Under the pieces are notes generated by a model. The model did not search any database and was not told the DNA's origin. It saw only the letters and a list, made by a program, of their open reading frames with translations. The position numbers and the translations under genes were made by a program. Source: Arthrobacter gengyunqii (GTDB taxonomy: Bacteria > Actinomycetota > Actinomycetes > Actinomycetales > Micrococcaceae). Taken from it: a stretch of 64,000 nt of DNA. The DNA lies in NCBI RefSeq assembly GCF_023022985.1, contig NZ_CP095461.1:1364001-1428000 (forward strand), written 5' to 3'. Below, one piece after another: positions 42,001 to 49,793 of the stretch; within the stretch, counting starts at the first letter, position 1; each line of letters starts with the position of its first letter.

Positions 42001-42440
42001 GCGATTACCTGTACGGACTGCAGCAGGGCGTTGAGCACGTAGTTGAGCTCGAAAAGGGCGTGCGCTTGATTGCCACCCTGGAAGCCGTGTCCGACCCGGA
42101 TGAAAAGGGCATGCGGTCCGTCATGACCACGCTCAACGGGCAGATGCGCCCCGTGCTGGTCCGTGACCGCAGCGTGAAGTCCGAAGCCAAGGTTGCCGAG
42201 CAGGCCGACTCCGGTAATCCCGGACACGTGGCAGCTCCGTTTGCCGGTGCCGTCACCGTCACGGTAAAGGCAGGCGACGAAGTGGCGGCCGGAGAAACCG
42301 TGGCGACCATCGAAGCCATGAAGATGGAGGCTTCCATCACCGCCACCGTGGCGGGTACCGTTTCCCGGCTGGCGATCTCCGCCGTCGAGCAGGTGCAGGG
42401 CGGAGACCTGCTTGTGGTGATTGATCCGAAGGACGGCTAA
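39036..42440 (+). CDS. pyc: Pyruvate carboxylase
   Basis: Carboxylates pyruvate to oxaloacetate using biotin, the main anaplerotic step. The 1134-residue single-chain enzyme has biotin carboxylase at 1-450 (ILVANRGEIAIRAFRAA, then GGGGRGMR), the carboxyltransferase at about 530-800 (TDTTFRDAHQSLLATRVR) and a C-terminal biotinyl domain whose EAMKMEA contains the biotinylated Lys. Length and domain order match the alpha4-type enzyme. ATG 39036 has CAGGAG. The methylcitrate cycle and DctA elsewhere in the window feed the same C3/C4 node. Confidence 0.97.
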   Translation: MFSKILVANRGEIAIRAFRAAYELGAKTVAVFPQEDRNSIHRQKADEAYLIGEEGHPVRAYLNVDEIIRVAKESGCDAIYPGYGFLSENPQLARAAKEAGITFVGPDADILELAGHKVHALNAAREAGIPVLRSTQPSSDPEKLLAEAEDIGFPIFVKAVAGGGGRGMRRVDTAKDLPEALSAAMREADTAFGDSTVFLEQAVLRPRHIEVQILADGEGNVIHLFERDCSLQRRHQKVIEIAPAPNLDESIRQALYRDAVKFAKALKYENAGTVEFLVDTVGERAGQHVFIEMNPRIQVEHTVTEEITDVDLVQSQLRIAAGETLEDLGLRQDELRVRGAALQCRITTEDPANGFRPDVGKISGYRSAGGAGVRLDGGTVYAGADISPHFDSMLVKLTCRGRTYPAAVNRARRALAEFRIRGVSSNISFLQAVLDDPDFIAGDVATSFIEERPELLSARGSADRGSRLLNWLADTTVNKPYGELPVHSDPADKLPADLPEVRPGSRQRLEELGPEGFAAELRAQQALAVTDTTFRDAHQSLLATRVRTRDLLLAAPAVSALTPELLSVEAWGGATYDVALRFLGEDPWERLASLRKALPNICIQMLLRGRNTVGYTPYPTEVAEAFVQEAAAAGVDIFRIFDALNDVEQMEPAIRAVRATGTAVAEVALCYTADMLDPNEKLYTLDYYLDLAQKIVDAGAHILAIKDMAGLLRPAAAAKLVAALRERFELPVHLHTHDTAGGQLATLLAAANAGVDAVDVASASLAGTTSQPSASSLVAAMAHTDRDTGLDLDAVSAMEPYWEAVRRVYAPFESGLAGPTGRVYQHEIPGGQLSNLRQQAIALGLGERFEAIEDMYTAANRILGRLVKVTPSSKVVGDLALQLVGSNVSPDDFEENPQNYDIPDSVIGFLSGELGNPPGGWPEPFRTKALQGRTIKVRDAELTEVDLEGLSGDSATRRETLNRLLFPGPAKEFATVRETYGDVSVLDTRDYLYGLQQGVEHVVELEKGVRLIATLEAVSDPDEKGMRSVMTTLNGQMRPVLVRDRSVKSEAKVAEQADSGNPGHVAAPFAGAVTVTVKAGDEVAAGETVATIEAMKMEASITATVAGTVSRLAISAVEQVQGGDLLVVIDPKDG

Positions 42441-42445
42441 CCCCA

Positions 42446-42456
42446 CCCCCCCCCCC
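42446..42456 (+). repeat. C11 homopolymer tract after pyc
   Basis: Eleven consecutive C, preceded by CCCCA, immediately after the pyc stop and before two hairpins. It is a likely site of slippage and of sequencing error. Confidence 0.6.
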
Positions 42457-42458
42457 GT

Positions 42459-42479
42459 CCGCGGCTGTCTCAGCCGCGG
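42459..42479 (+). terminator. First hairpin downstream of pyc
   Basis: CCGCGGCTG (42459-42467), loop TCT, CAGCCGCGG (42471-42479): a perfect 9-bp stem without T-run. Confidence 0.55.
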
Positions 42480-42480
42480 T

Positions 42481-42518
42481 GGGCCCCGCGATCCGGCAGC
42501 CGGAGCGCGGGGCCCTTT
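42481..42518 (+). terminator. Second hairpin downstream of pyc with short T-run
   Basis: GGGCCCCGCG (42481-42490) pairs perfectly with CGCGGGGCCC (42506-42515), enclosing a small CCGG/CCGG stem, followed by TTT. This is the likely pyc terminator; mtr starts 20 bp later. Confidence 0.7.
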
Positions 42519-42525
42519 CGCGTCT

Positions 42526-42531
42526 TAGACT
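42526..42531 (+). promoter_or_regulatory. -10 box (TAGACT) for leaderless mtr
   Basis: TAGACT ends 6 nt before the GTG at 42538, with no Shine-Dalgarno sequence between. Transcription would start at or near the G of the start codon. Confidence 0.5.
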
Positions 42532-42537
42532 GGGTGC

Positions 42538-43950
42538 GTGACTCACTTTGATTTGGCCATTATTGGCTCAGGTTCCGGAAACTCTCTGATCACGCCCGAC
42601 TGGGACGACAAGAAGGTGGCTGTGATCGACGGCGGAACCTTCGGGGGCACCTGCCTGAACGTGGGCTGCATCCCCACCAAGATGTATGTCTATCCGGCGC
42701 AGTTGGCAGCAGCCGCGTCCGACGCCGCCCGCCTGGGTGTGGACGTGACCCTGGACAAGGTGCACTGGCGGGACATCCGCGACCGCATCTTCACCCGCAT
42801 CGACGCGATCTCCACGGGCGGGCGACGCTACCGGGCGGAGGAGCTGGACAACGTCACCCTGTACGACAGCCATGTCCGTTTCGTCAGCGAGCATGCCTTG
42901 GAAACAGAGGACGGACAGCGGATCACCGCGGACCAGATTGTCGTGGCCGCCGGGTCGCGTCCGGTGCTCCCCAACATCCCCGGCATGGATCTTCCCCAGG
43001 TGCATACCTCTGACACGGTCATGCGCATTCCAGACCTTCCCGAGCGGATCCTGATCATCGGCGGCGGCTACATTGCCGCCGAGTTCGGGTTTGTCTTTTC
43101 CGCCTTCGGAGCCAAGGTCACCATGGCTGCCCGCTCCGGGCCGCTCCTGCGGGCCCTGGACGCCACGGTGTCAGAGCGCTTCACCGAAGCTGTTTCGAAG
43201 CAGTGGGACGTACGCCTCGACACCGAGGTTACGTCGCTCATGGAAAACCCCGACGGATCCGTCCGGGCCAGCCTGGAGGGGCCGGACGGGGCAAGCACGC
43301 TCGACACCGACCTGGTCCTGGTTGCAACGGGCCGCGTGCCCAATACCGACCGGCTCGGCATTGAAGCCGCCGGCTTTGACCTCCGTCCCGACGGACGGCT
43401 GGCCGTGGACGAGTTTCAGCGCCTGCTCAAGGGCGGCAAGCCCGTTGAGGGCGTGTGGGGATTGGGCGATGTCAGCAGCGACTTCCAGCTCAAGCACGTC
43501 GCCAACCACGAGGCCCGGACAGTGGCGCACAATCTGGTGCACCCTGAAAACCTCAAAGCCAGCGACCACCGTTTTGTGCCCGCAGCCGTCTTCAGCAGTC
43601 CGCAGATCGCCTCCGTGGGCATGACGGAAGAGGAAGCCTGCCGGGACACGGAGGCACGGGGAGTGGAACTGGCGCTGGCCGTGCAGGAATACGGATCCAC
43701 CGCCTACGGCTGGGCCATGGAAGACACCACGGGATTCGTGAAGCTCCTGGCCGAGAAGGAGAGCGGAAAGCTCCTCGGAGCCCACATCATGGGCCATGAA
43801 GCGTCCATGCTGATCCAGCCGCTGATCCAAGCCATGTCCTTCGGGCTGGATGCCGCATCCATGGCGTCCGGCCAGTACTGGATCCATCCCGCCCTGACAG
43901 AAGTCGTGGAGAACGCCCTGCTGTCGCTGAAGACGGGCACAGGCGACTAA
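42538..43950 (+). CDS. mtr: Mycothione reductase
   Basis: Reduces mycothiol disulfide with NADPH, the actinobacterial counterpart of glutathione reductase. The 470-residue flavoprotein starts THFDLAIIGSGSGNS, typical of the Mtr branch. It has the redox pair Cys39/Cys44 (GGTCLNVGCIPTK), an NADPH-binding GGGYIAAEFGFVF and the C-terminal dimer-interface HPALTEVVE with His450 and Glu455. Dihydrolipoamide dehydrogenase is the main alternative; the N-terminal signature favours Mtr. The GTG start is leaderless in appearance. Confidence 0.88.
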   Translation: MTHFDLAIIGSGSGNSLITPDWDDKKVAVIDGGTFGGTCLNVGCIPTKMYVYPAQLAAAASDAARLGVDVTLDKVHWRDIRDRIFTRIDAISTGGRRYRAEELDNVTLYDSHVRFVSEHALETEDGQRITADQIVVAAGSRPVLPNIPGMDLPQVHTSDTVMRIPDLPERILIIGGGYIAAEFGFVFSAFGAKVTMAARSGPLLRALDATVSERFTEAVSKQWDVRLDTEVTSLMENPDGSVRASLEGPDGASTLDTDLVLVATGRVPNTDRLGIEAAGFDLRPDGRLAVDEFQRLLKGGKPVEGVWGLGDVSSDFQLKHVANHEARTVAHNLVHPENLKASDHRFVPAAVFSSPQIASVGMTEEEACRDTEARGVELALAVQEYGSTAYGWAMEDTTGFVKLLAEKESGKLLGAHIMGHEASMLIQPLIQAMSFGLDAASMASGQYWIHPALTEVVENALLSLKTGTGD

Positions 43951-43988
43951 AGACCCGGGCCAGGGCAGGAATCAGGAAGCAGACGAAG

Positions 43989-44019
43989 AAGGCCGGTCCG
44001 GATATCCCGGACCGGCCTT
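43989..44019. terminator. Bidirectional hairpin between mtr and the acyl-CoA ligase gene
   Basis: AAGGCCGGTCCGG (43989-44001) and CCGGACCGGCCTT (44007-44019) are perfect complements around loop ATATC, between convergent stops. CGAAG/CTTCG sequences extend the symmetry outward. Confidence 0.7.
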
Positions 44020-44038
44020 CGTCGTCTGTGGAGCGGAG

Positions 44039-45847
44039 TTAGACTTTCTGGCCGCTGTAGATGTCCTCCACCACGGCGGCGAAGTCCTTCAGGACCTGTC
44101 CGCGCTTGATCTTCAGGGACGGTGTCAGGTGTCCGCTGGCTTCGGTGAAGTCCGAGGGAACCACGCGGAAGACCTTGATGGCCTCGGCCTTGGACACCGT
44201 CTGGTTGGCGGAGTCCACCAGGGCCTGGATTTCTTGCTGCAGCTGCTCCGTCTGGCCGGCCTCGGCCACCGAGGTGTCGGCCGGCAGCTTGTGCCGATCG
44301 AGCCAGCCCGGAAGCGCTTCCTCGTCCAGCGTGATCAGCGCAGAGATGAACGGCCGCTGGTCGCCCACCACAACGCACTGGGACACAATGGCGTCGGCGC
44401 GGATGCTGTCTTCCAGCACCGCCGGAATGACGTTCTTGCCGCTTGCGGTAACGATGATTTCCTTCTTGCGGCCGGTGATCTTCAGGTAGCCGTCATTGTC
44501 CAGCGAGCCAATGTCCCCGGTGCGGAACCATCCGTCCGTGAAGTTCTCGGCGGTGAGGTCCGGGCGGTTGTAGTAGCCCTTCATGACGCTGACGCCCTTG
44601 GCGAGGATCTCGCCGTCGTCGGCAATCTTCACTGCGTTGCCCGGCAGCGGCACGCCCACCGTGCCGATCTTGGTCAGCTTGGGGGTGTTCACGGTGACCG
44701 GCGCAGTTGTTTCCGTCAGGCCGTAGCCTTCCAGGACCGTGACACCAATGCCGTGGAAGAAATGGCCCAGGCGGTCGCCCAGCGGCGCGCCCCCCGAGAT
44801 CGCGTACTTGACCTGGCCGCCCATGGCGGTGCGGATCTTGCCGTAGAGAAGCCGGTCGAAGACGGCATGCTTGACCTTCAGGCTCAGCGGGACCTTGCCG
44901 GCCTCCAACGCCTTGGACCATTCAATGGCCGTCTTGGCGCCGGCATGGAAGATTTTGCCCTTGCCGCCGTCTTCCGCCTTCAGCATGGAGGAGTTGTAGA
45001 CCTTTTCGAAGACACGGGGGACAACCAGCAGGAAGTCCGGCTTGTAGCTTTGCAGGTCCGGCAGGAGGTTCTTGACGTCGGGGGTATGTGCCACGGTGGC
45101 CCCGGAGGTAACACACAGCACCGAAATGAAGCGCGCGAACACGTGTGCCAGCGGGAGGAACATGATGGTCCGGGCGCCCTCGCGGCAGACTTCGGGCTGG
45201 GCCGCGGCTGCATTCCGTGACAGGTTCACGAAGTTGCCGTGTGTCAGCTCGCAGCCCTTGGGGCGTCCCGTGGTTCCGGACGTGTAAATGATGGTGGCCA
45301 GATCGTCCAGGGTGGCTTTCGAGCGCCGGGCTTCCAGTTCTTCATCGGACACGGAGGATCCTGCGGCGCGCAGGTCGTCCAGACCGGACCCGTCGATCTG
45401 CCACACATTCGAGACATCCGAGAGGTCTTCCTCCACGGCGGCCTGCCGGACCACGTTCTCATGACGGGCCGATTCAACGACAACGCCCACTGCCCCGGAA
45501 TCACCCAGGATCCAGGCAACCTGGTTCGGTGAGGAGGTTTCGTAGATCGGCACCGAGACAGCACCGGCAAACCACAGGGCAAAATCCACCAGGGTCCATT
45601 CGTACCGGGTACGGGCCATGAGGCCCACCCGGTCACCCACCTTGACTCCGGAGGCGGCAAAGCCCTTGGCCAGCAGCCGGACATCCTTCAGGAACTCCGT
45701 GGCGGTGATCGACTTCCACTCGCCGTCGGCACCCCGGACCGAAAACAGTGCAGGGTTGGAAGGCTTGGCTGCCTGTTCCAGCAGCAAGGTGGTGGAATTG
45801 GTCTCCAGTGGAGATTCCACCAGAGGGGGAACACTGTATTCACGCAC
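44039..45847 (-). CDS. Long-chain fatty-acid-CoA ligase (FadD15-like)
   Basis: Activates long-chain fatty acids to acyl-CoA. The 602-residue AMP-binding enzyme has IIYTSGTTGRPKGCELTH, the LEGYGLTETTAPV core, WFRTGDIG and the hinge GRKKEIIVTASGKNV. HVFARF upstream of the core is typical of this long-chain AMP-ligase subgroup. The GTG at 45847 has AAAGGAG 5 nt upstream. No other beta-oxidation genes are adjacent. In mycobacteria fadD15 is also near plsC, pknL and aroG, so the location is conserved. Confidence 0.9.
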   Translation of the reverse strand: MREYSVPPLVESPLETNSTTLLLEQAAKPSNPALFSVRGADGEWKSITATEFLKDVRLLAKGFAASGVKVGDRVGLMARTRYEWTLVDFALWFAGAVSVPIYETSSPNQVAWILGDSGAVGVVVESARHENVVRQAAVEEDLSDVSNVWQIDGSGLDDLRAAGSSVSDEELEARRSKATLDDLATIIYTSGTTGRPKGCELTHGNFVNLSRNAAAAQPEVCREGARTIMFLPLAHVFARFISVLCVTSGATVAHTPDVKNLLPDLQSYKPDFLLVVPRVFEKVYNSSMLKAEDGGKGKIFHAGAKTAIEWSKALEAGKVPLSLKVKHAVFDRLLYGKIRTAMGGQVKYAISGGAPLGDRLGHFFHGIGVTVLEGYGLTETTAPVTVNTPKLTKIGTVGVPLPGNAVKIADDGEILAKGVSVMKGYYNRPDLTAENFTDGWFRTGDIGSLDNDGYLKITGRKKEIIVTASGKNVIPAVLEDSIRADAIVSQCVVVGDQRPFISALITLDEEALPGWLDRHKLPADTSVAEAGQTEQLQQEIQALVDSANQTVSKAEAIKVFRVVPSDFTEASGHLTPSLKIKRGQVLKDFAAVVEDIYSGQKV

Positions 45848-45986
45848 GATAGCTCCTTTGATATCCGGCTGCCCCCGCGGACGATTTACGCAGACATTAC
45901 CAAACAGCCTATAACGTGGATCACATTAAATACCGGGCGGTAACTTCTCGAACCAATAACGCTTTCGCGGCACGCGTGGCGAAGAA

Positions 45987-45992
45987 TAGAAT
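45987..45992 (+). promoter_or_regulatory. -10 box (TAGAAT) for the ROK kinase gene
   Basis: TAGAAT ends 9 nt before the ATG at 46002 and no ribosome site intervenes, so the transcript is leaderless or nearly so. Confidence 0.45.
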
Positions 45993-46001
45993 GGCTTACT
46001 G

Positions 46002-47072
46002 ATGCCCCCCGTAACCCCAGCACCCGTACCCCGTTCCTCAGCGATCCCGTGGCAGCGCCGCAACGCTGACCCCTTCCCGACACGCCGCCCCATCCGCCTG
46101 CCCAACCGGATGCGCCGCCGGGGTTTGGCCATCGGCATCGACATCGGCGGCACCAAGGTTGCCGCCGGACTGGTCGACGGCGACGGCAGGGTCCTCGCAG
46201 AAGCCCGCCGCTCCACGCCCGGACATGATCCGCGCGAAGTGGAATCCGTCATTGTGGACCTGGTGGCCGAACTGTCGGCCAACCATCACGTCTGGTCGGT
46301 GGGTATCGGCGCCGCGGGCTGGATGGACCTCGCCGGCAGCACAGTGCTCTTCAGCCCGCATTTGGCGTGGCGCAACGAGCCCCTGCGTGAAAACCTCGAA
46401 CGGCTGCTGCGGCGTCGCGTGTACCTGGTCAACGACGCCGACGGCGCTGCCTGGGCAGAGTGGCGCTTTGGTTCCGGTCTGGGCCAGAGCCGCCTGGTCT
46501 GCATAACCCTGGGCACCGGCATCGGGGGCGCCATGATCATGGATGGCCGCCTGGAGCGTGGACGATTTGGCGTGGCAGGGGAATTTGGCCACCAGATCAT
46601 CATGCCCGGGGGACAGCGCTGCGAGTGCGGAAACCGCGGCTGCTGGGAACAGTATGCCTCCGGCAATGCGCTCGGCCGGGAAGCACGTGAACTGGCCGGC
46701 GCGAACTCTCCCGTGGCTCAGGAACTGCTGCGTGCCGTCGACGGGGACATCAGTGCCATTACCGGTGCGGTGGTCACCAAAATGGCCCTCGACGGCGATC
46801 AGGCGTCGGTGGAACTGCTGGACGAGGTGGGCCAGTGGCTCGGCCTCGGCCTGGCGAACCTGGCCGCTGCCCTTGACCCGGGAATGTTCGTAGTGGGCGG
46901 CGGGCTGAGCGCAGCAGGAGACCTCCTGCTGGAACCCGCCCGGCGGTCCTTTGCCCGGAACCTGACCGGCCGGGGATTCCGGCCGGCTGCGCGGCTGGAA
47001 CTGGCTGCCCTGGGACCCGCTGCGGGGATGATCGGGGCAGCGGACCTGTCCCGGATAGCGGCCCGGCGCTGA
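46002..47072 (+). CDS. glk: ROK-family glucokinase
   Basis: Phosphorylates glucose (or a related sugar) with ATP. The 356-residue ROK protein has the phosphate-binding GIDIGGTKVAAGLVDG, the catalytic NDADGAAWAEWRFG, and the zinc-binding CECGNRGCWE. About 43 basic and Pro-rich residues precede the ROK domain, longer than usual; internal starts near residue 37 (MRRRG) are possible. The ATG at 46002 is favoured because a -10 box lies just upstream. Some actinobacterial homologues also use polyphosphate. Confidence 0.88.
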   Translation: MPPVTPAPVPRSSAIPWQRRNADPFPTRRPIRLPNRMRRRGLAIGIDIGGTKVAAGLVDGDGRVLAEARRSTPGHDPREVESVIVDLVAELSANHHVWSVGIGAAGWMDLAGSTVLFSPHLAWRNEPLRENLERLLRRRVYLVNDADGAAWAEWRFGSGLGQSRLVCITLGTGIGGAMIMDGRLERGRFGVAGEFGHQIIMPGGQRCECGNRGCWEQYASGNALGREARELAGANSPVAQELLRAVDGDISAITGAVVTKMALDGDQASVELLDEVGQWLGLGLANLAAALDPGMFVVGGGLSAAGDLLLEPARRSFARNLTGRGFRPAARLELAALGPAAGMIGAADLSRIAARR

Positions 47073-47142
47073 TCCAGGGAACCTCCCCGGCGGTACCTGC
47101 GGAAAGCTTGGGCCTTGGTACCTGTATCAGCGGCCGTGATCG

Positions 47143-47694
47143 TCAGACGGCCGCGCCGTCGTCACTGCGGTGCTGGGGCAGCCGGAAGAGCAGATAACCT
47201 GCCGCCGCGATGAAAAGGGCGATCACGCCCAGGATCACCGCCAGCGGTGCACTCCGCCAGAACATTGCGAACAGCAGCAGCATGATGGGTCCGCCCACCG
47301 CGCCGATCCAGGCAAGGACCACAAGCGGCTCACCGGTGCTCAACGGCGGAGGCTCGGGGGGAACAAATTCGCCTTCAGACTCGAGTTCTTCCGGCTCGTC
47401 GTAGTCCCGGGGGCCGCGGGGCGGGGCGGTCCTAAATGGCTGGTTCTCAAAAATCGCTCGGGTGCGTTCGGCCGCAGAGCGGGGGAACGGACCCCGGGAT
47501 ATGCCGTCGGCGTCGTCTCCGCCCTCCGTTCCCGGTCCATCGTGCGGCGCGTCGTCAATGCCGGTTCGGGAATCCTGCGGTGCATCCCGTCCACCGTGGG
47601 TTTCATCGGCCGGCATGTTCTGCAGCCGGGAGACAAGGTCGAGCCAGACCGACTCGTCGGTGGATTCGTTGCGTTCCGGTTCACGGTCTTTCAT
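47143..47694 (-). CDS. Membrane protein of unknown function with acidic N-terminal tail
   Basis: A 183-residue protein of no recognised family. Residues 1-120 are acidic, Pro/Gly-rich and probably disordered, and two hydrophobic helices follow (about 125-146 and 150-170). It ends in a short polar tail. Its ATG at 47694 overlaps the stop of the alpha/beta hydrolase gene by 4 bp, so the two are translated together. Confidence 0.65.
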   Translation of the reverse strand: MKDREPERNESTDESVWLDLVSRLQNMPADETHGGRDAPQDSRTGIDDAPHDGPGTEGGDDADGISRGPFPRSAAERTRAIFENQPFRTAPPRGPRDYDEPEELESEGEFVPPEPPPLSTGEPLVVLAWIGAVGGPIMLLLFAMFWRSAPLAVILGVIALFIAAAGYLLFRLPQHRSDDGAAV

Positions 47695-48452
47695 GCTGCG
47701 GCACCTGCGCTGATCCTTTGGATGAACTGGTGGGAACGGTCAAAAATCAAGGGAGCATCATGGTCCATCGTGGCGACATGGTAGCTGTTTTCCAAGGGAA
47801 CAACCTCGAGATCGCTGCCCAGATGCCGGCGAAGGACTTCCATGCTGGATTCCGGAACCACGGGATCCACGGTCGAACGGAACACGATGACCGGAGCGCT
47901 GATCCGCGGCAGCAGCGCCGTCGTGTCCTTGAACAGCCGCATCAGCTGGTGTACCCCGCCGACCGGAGTCCGCAAGTACGCCCCTTCATCCTGGCCCGCG
48001 AGCTTGATGTTGTTGCCAATGGCGGGCACTGATCTCAGGACGTATTTGAGCAGCCCGGAGTACCGGGCCCGCGGGTCGTCAATGGTCAGGCCGGGATTTA
48101 CCACGGCCACCCCGGCCACGGTGCGGTGGGCCGCGAGCCTCAGCGCGAGGGTGCCGCCCATGGAGAGTCCGGCGGCAACCACGCGGTCGGTGCGCCCGGC
48201 GAGCTGCTGATAGGCGTCGTCATAGCTCTCATACCAGTGCTCCCATGGGGTGCGGGCGAGGTCCTGCCAGGTGGTTCCGTGCCCGGGAAGCAGGGGGAGG
48301 CTCACCGCGTAGCCCTGATCCGCAAGGTGCCTGGCCCAAGCCGCGAGGCTGACGGGGGAGCCGGTGAACCCGTGGCTCAGGAGAACACCTGTGGCGGCGT
48401 TTGCTCCGTGCCCGTCGCTGGAATAGGCGGCTGCGCCCGGTGGGGAAGTCAT
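47691..48452 (-). CDS. Alpha/beta hydrolase, carboxylesterase or monoacylglycerol-lipase type
   Basis: A 253-residue hydrolase. HGFTGSP forms the oxyanion turn near residue 26, GLSMGG holds the nucleophilic Ser, and an Asp in STVDPVVP and a His in NSYHVATMD complete the triad. It resembles Est30/monoacylglycerol lipase-like carboxylesterases, which act on short to medium acyl esters. The ATG at 48452 lies right next to GGAGGT (short spacing), so the exact start is uncertain. It is divergent from plsC, so a lipid role is plausible. Confidence 0.8.
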   Translation of the reverse strand: MTSPPGAAAYSSDGHGANAATGVLLSHGFTGSPVSLAAWARHLADQGYAVSLPLLPGHGTTWQDLARTPWEHWYESYDDAYQQLAGRTDRVVAAGLSMGGTLALRLAAHRTVAGVAVVNPGLTIDDPRARYSGLLKYVLRSVPAIGNNIKLAGQDEGAYLRTPVGGVHQLMRLFKDTTALLPRISAPVIVFRSTVDPVVPESSMEVLRRHLGSDLEVVPLENSYHVATMDHDAPLIFDRSHQFIQRISAGAAA

Positions 48453-48619
48453 ACCTCCATGGTTGCATCCGGGAGCGACTTTTCCACCCCTGGCGGGCCC
48501 AAAGTTGCGGCGCGTCCGAGCGCTGAAATTCAACCCGGGCAAGCGGGCGCATAGAGTAGGAGGTGGGAAACCATACCGGGTCCCTCATTTGCTATGTCCG
48601 GACGGGAGAGCTGGCTTAC

Positions 48620-49669
48620 GTGTTCTATTGGGTGATGAAGACCATTTTCATCGGGCCGGTGGTCAATCTGCTCTTCAGGCCCTGGGTCAAAGGCATGGAC
48701 AACGTGCCTGAAACTGGTCCGGCTGTACTGGTGAGCAACCACCTGTCCTTTTCCGATTCGATCTTCCTGCCGCTGGCGGTGCCGCGCCCGGTGAGTTTCC
48801 TGGCCAAATCCGAGTACTTCACCGGTAAGGGCCTCAAGGGCAAGCTCACTGCCGCCTTCTTCCGGCTCACCAACCAGCTGCCGATGGACCGCTCCGGGGG
48901 TGCCGCGTCGGCGAGTTCCCTGAACGCAGGCGTGGACGTACTGGAAAACGGCGGCCTCCTGGGGATCTATCCCGAGGGAACCCGCAGCCCTGACGGGCGG
49001 CTGTACCGCGGTAAGACCGGTGTTGCCAAGCTGGTGCTGAAAACCGGTGTGCCGGTGATTCCCGTAGCCATGATCGGCACCGACAAGGTCCAGCCCATCG
49101 GCCGCAAAATCCCCAACATCCGCCGTATCGGCATCATTGTGGGCGAGCCGCTGGATTTCTCCCGTTACGCCGGCATGGAGAATGACCGGTTTATCCAGCG
49201 TTCGGTGACGGACGAGATCATGTATGAGCTGATGCGGCTGTCGGGTCAGGAGTATGTTGACGTGTACGCCAGCACCATGAAGGAAAAGCAGGCAGCTGCG
49301 CGCAAGGTGTCCAAGGGGTCCGAGGCCCGCAGCGCAGCGGTGCGCCTGCCCGGAACCGACCATGGAACGGCGCTTCCCGGTTCGGCCGGCTCTGACGCTG
49401 AAACGGCTGCGCTGCGGCCGGTCCAGCCGGGCGGCCGTACCCGGCCCGACGCCGGCAACCGGAATGATGACGGCACAGAGGCCGGAGGCGCCGCGGACAG
49501 CGAGGGTGTCCCTGCTCCGGCCGCCGAGCAGGACGATGCTGCGCCGGAAGCACCCTCCACCCGGCGCTCGGTCCGGAAACCGGGCACAATTACCACGATC
49601 GGACGCAGGAAGACTCCGCCGCCTGCAACGGGGCTGGAGCCCGAGGATACGGAACCGCACAGCGCTTAG
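48620..49669 (+). CDS. plsC: 1-acyl-glycerol-3-phosphate acyltransferase with C-terminal tail
   Basis: Makes phosphatidic acid at the membrane. The 349-residue protein has the catalytic HX4D motif NHLSFSD, the acceptor-site GIYPEGTRSPDG, and a hydrophobic N-terminal helix (VFYWVMKTIFIGPVVNLLF). GTG 48620 with GGGAGAG 9 nt upstream is preferred to the longer GTG at 48563. After the acyltransferase fold ends near residue 235, about 110 residues rich in Ala, Pro, Asp and Arg form a probably disordered tail, absent from E. coli PlsC. It lies near aroG and pknL, as in mycobacteria. Confidence 0.86.
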   Translation: MFYWVMKTIFIGPVVNLLFRPWVKGMDNVPETGPAVLVSNHLSFSDSIFLPLAVPRPVSFLAKSEYFTGKGLKGKLTAAFFRLTNQLPMDRSGGAASASSLNAGVDVLENGGLLGIYPEGTRSPDGRLYRGKTGVAKLVLKTGVPVIPVAMIGTDKVQPIGRKIPNIRRIGIIVGEPLDFSRYAGMENDRFIQRSVTDEIMYELMRLSGQEYVDVYASTMKEKQAAARKVSKGSEARSAAVRLPGTDHGTALPGSAGSDAETAALRPVQPGGRTRPDAGNRNDDGTEAGGAADSEGVPAPAAEQDDAAPEAPSTRRSVRKPGTITTIGRRKTPPPATGLEPEDTEPHSA

Positions 49670-49781
49670 AGCCACCCCGGTCCGCACTCTCAACGAGGAT
49701 GCGGCGTGGCTGTGTTGCGGCCAGGCCGCTCCAGGTTACGTCCGCGGGCAGGACGCTTCGGCTCCGGCGGGGGCCAGACAG

Positions 49782-49787
49782 TACCCT
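49782..49787 (+). promoter_or_regulatory. -10 box (TACCCT) for leaderless aroG
   Basis: TACCCT ends 6 nt before the GTG at 49794; the six bases between (TAAAGC) contain no ribosome site. Confidence 0.45.
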
Positions 49788-49793
49788 TAAAGC

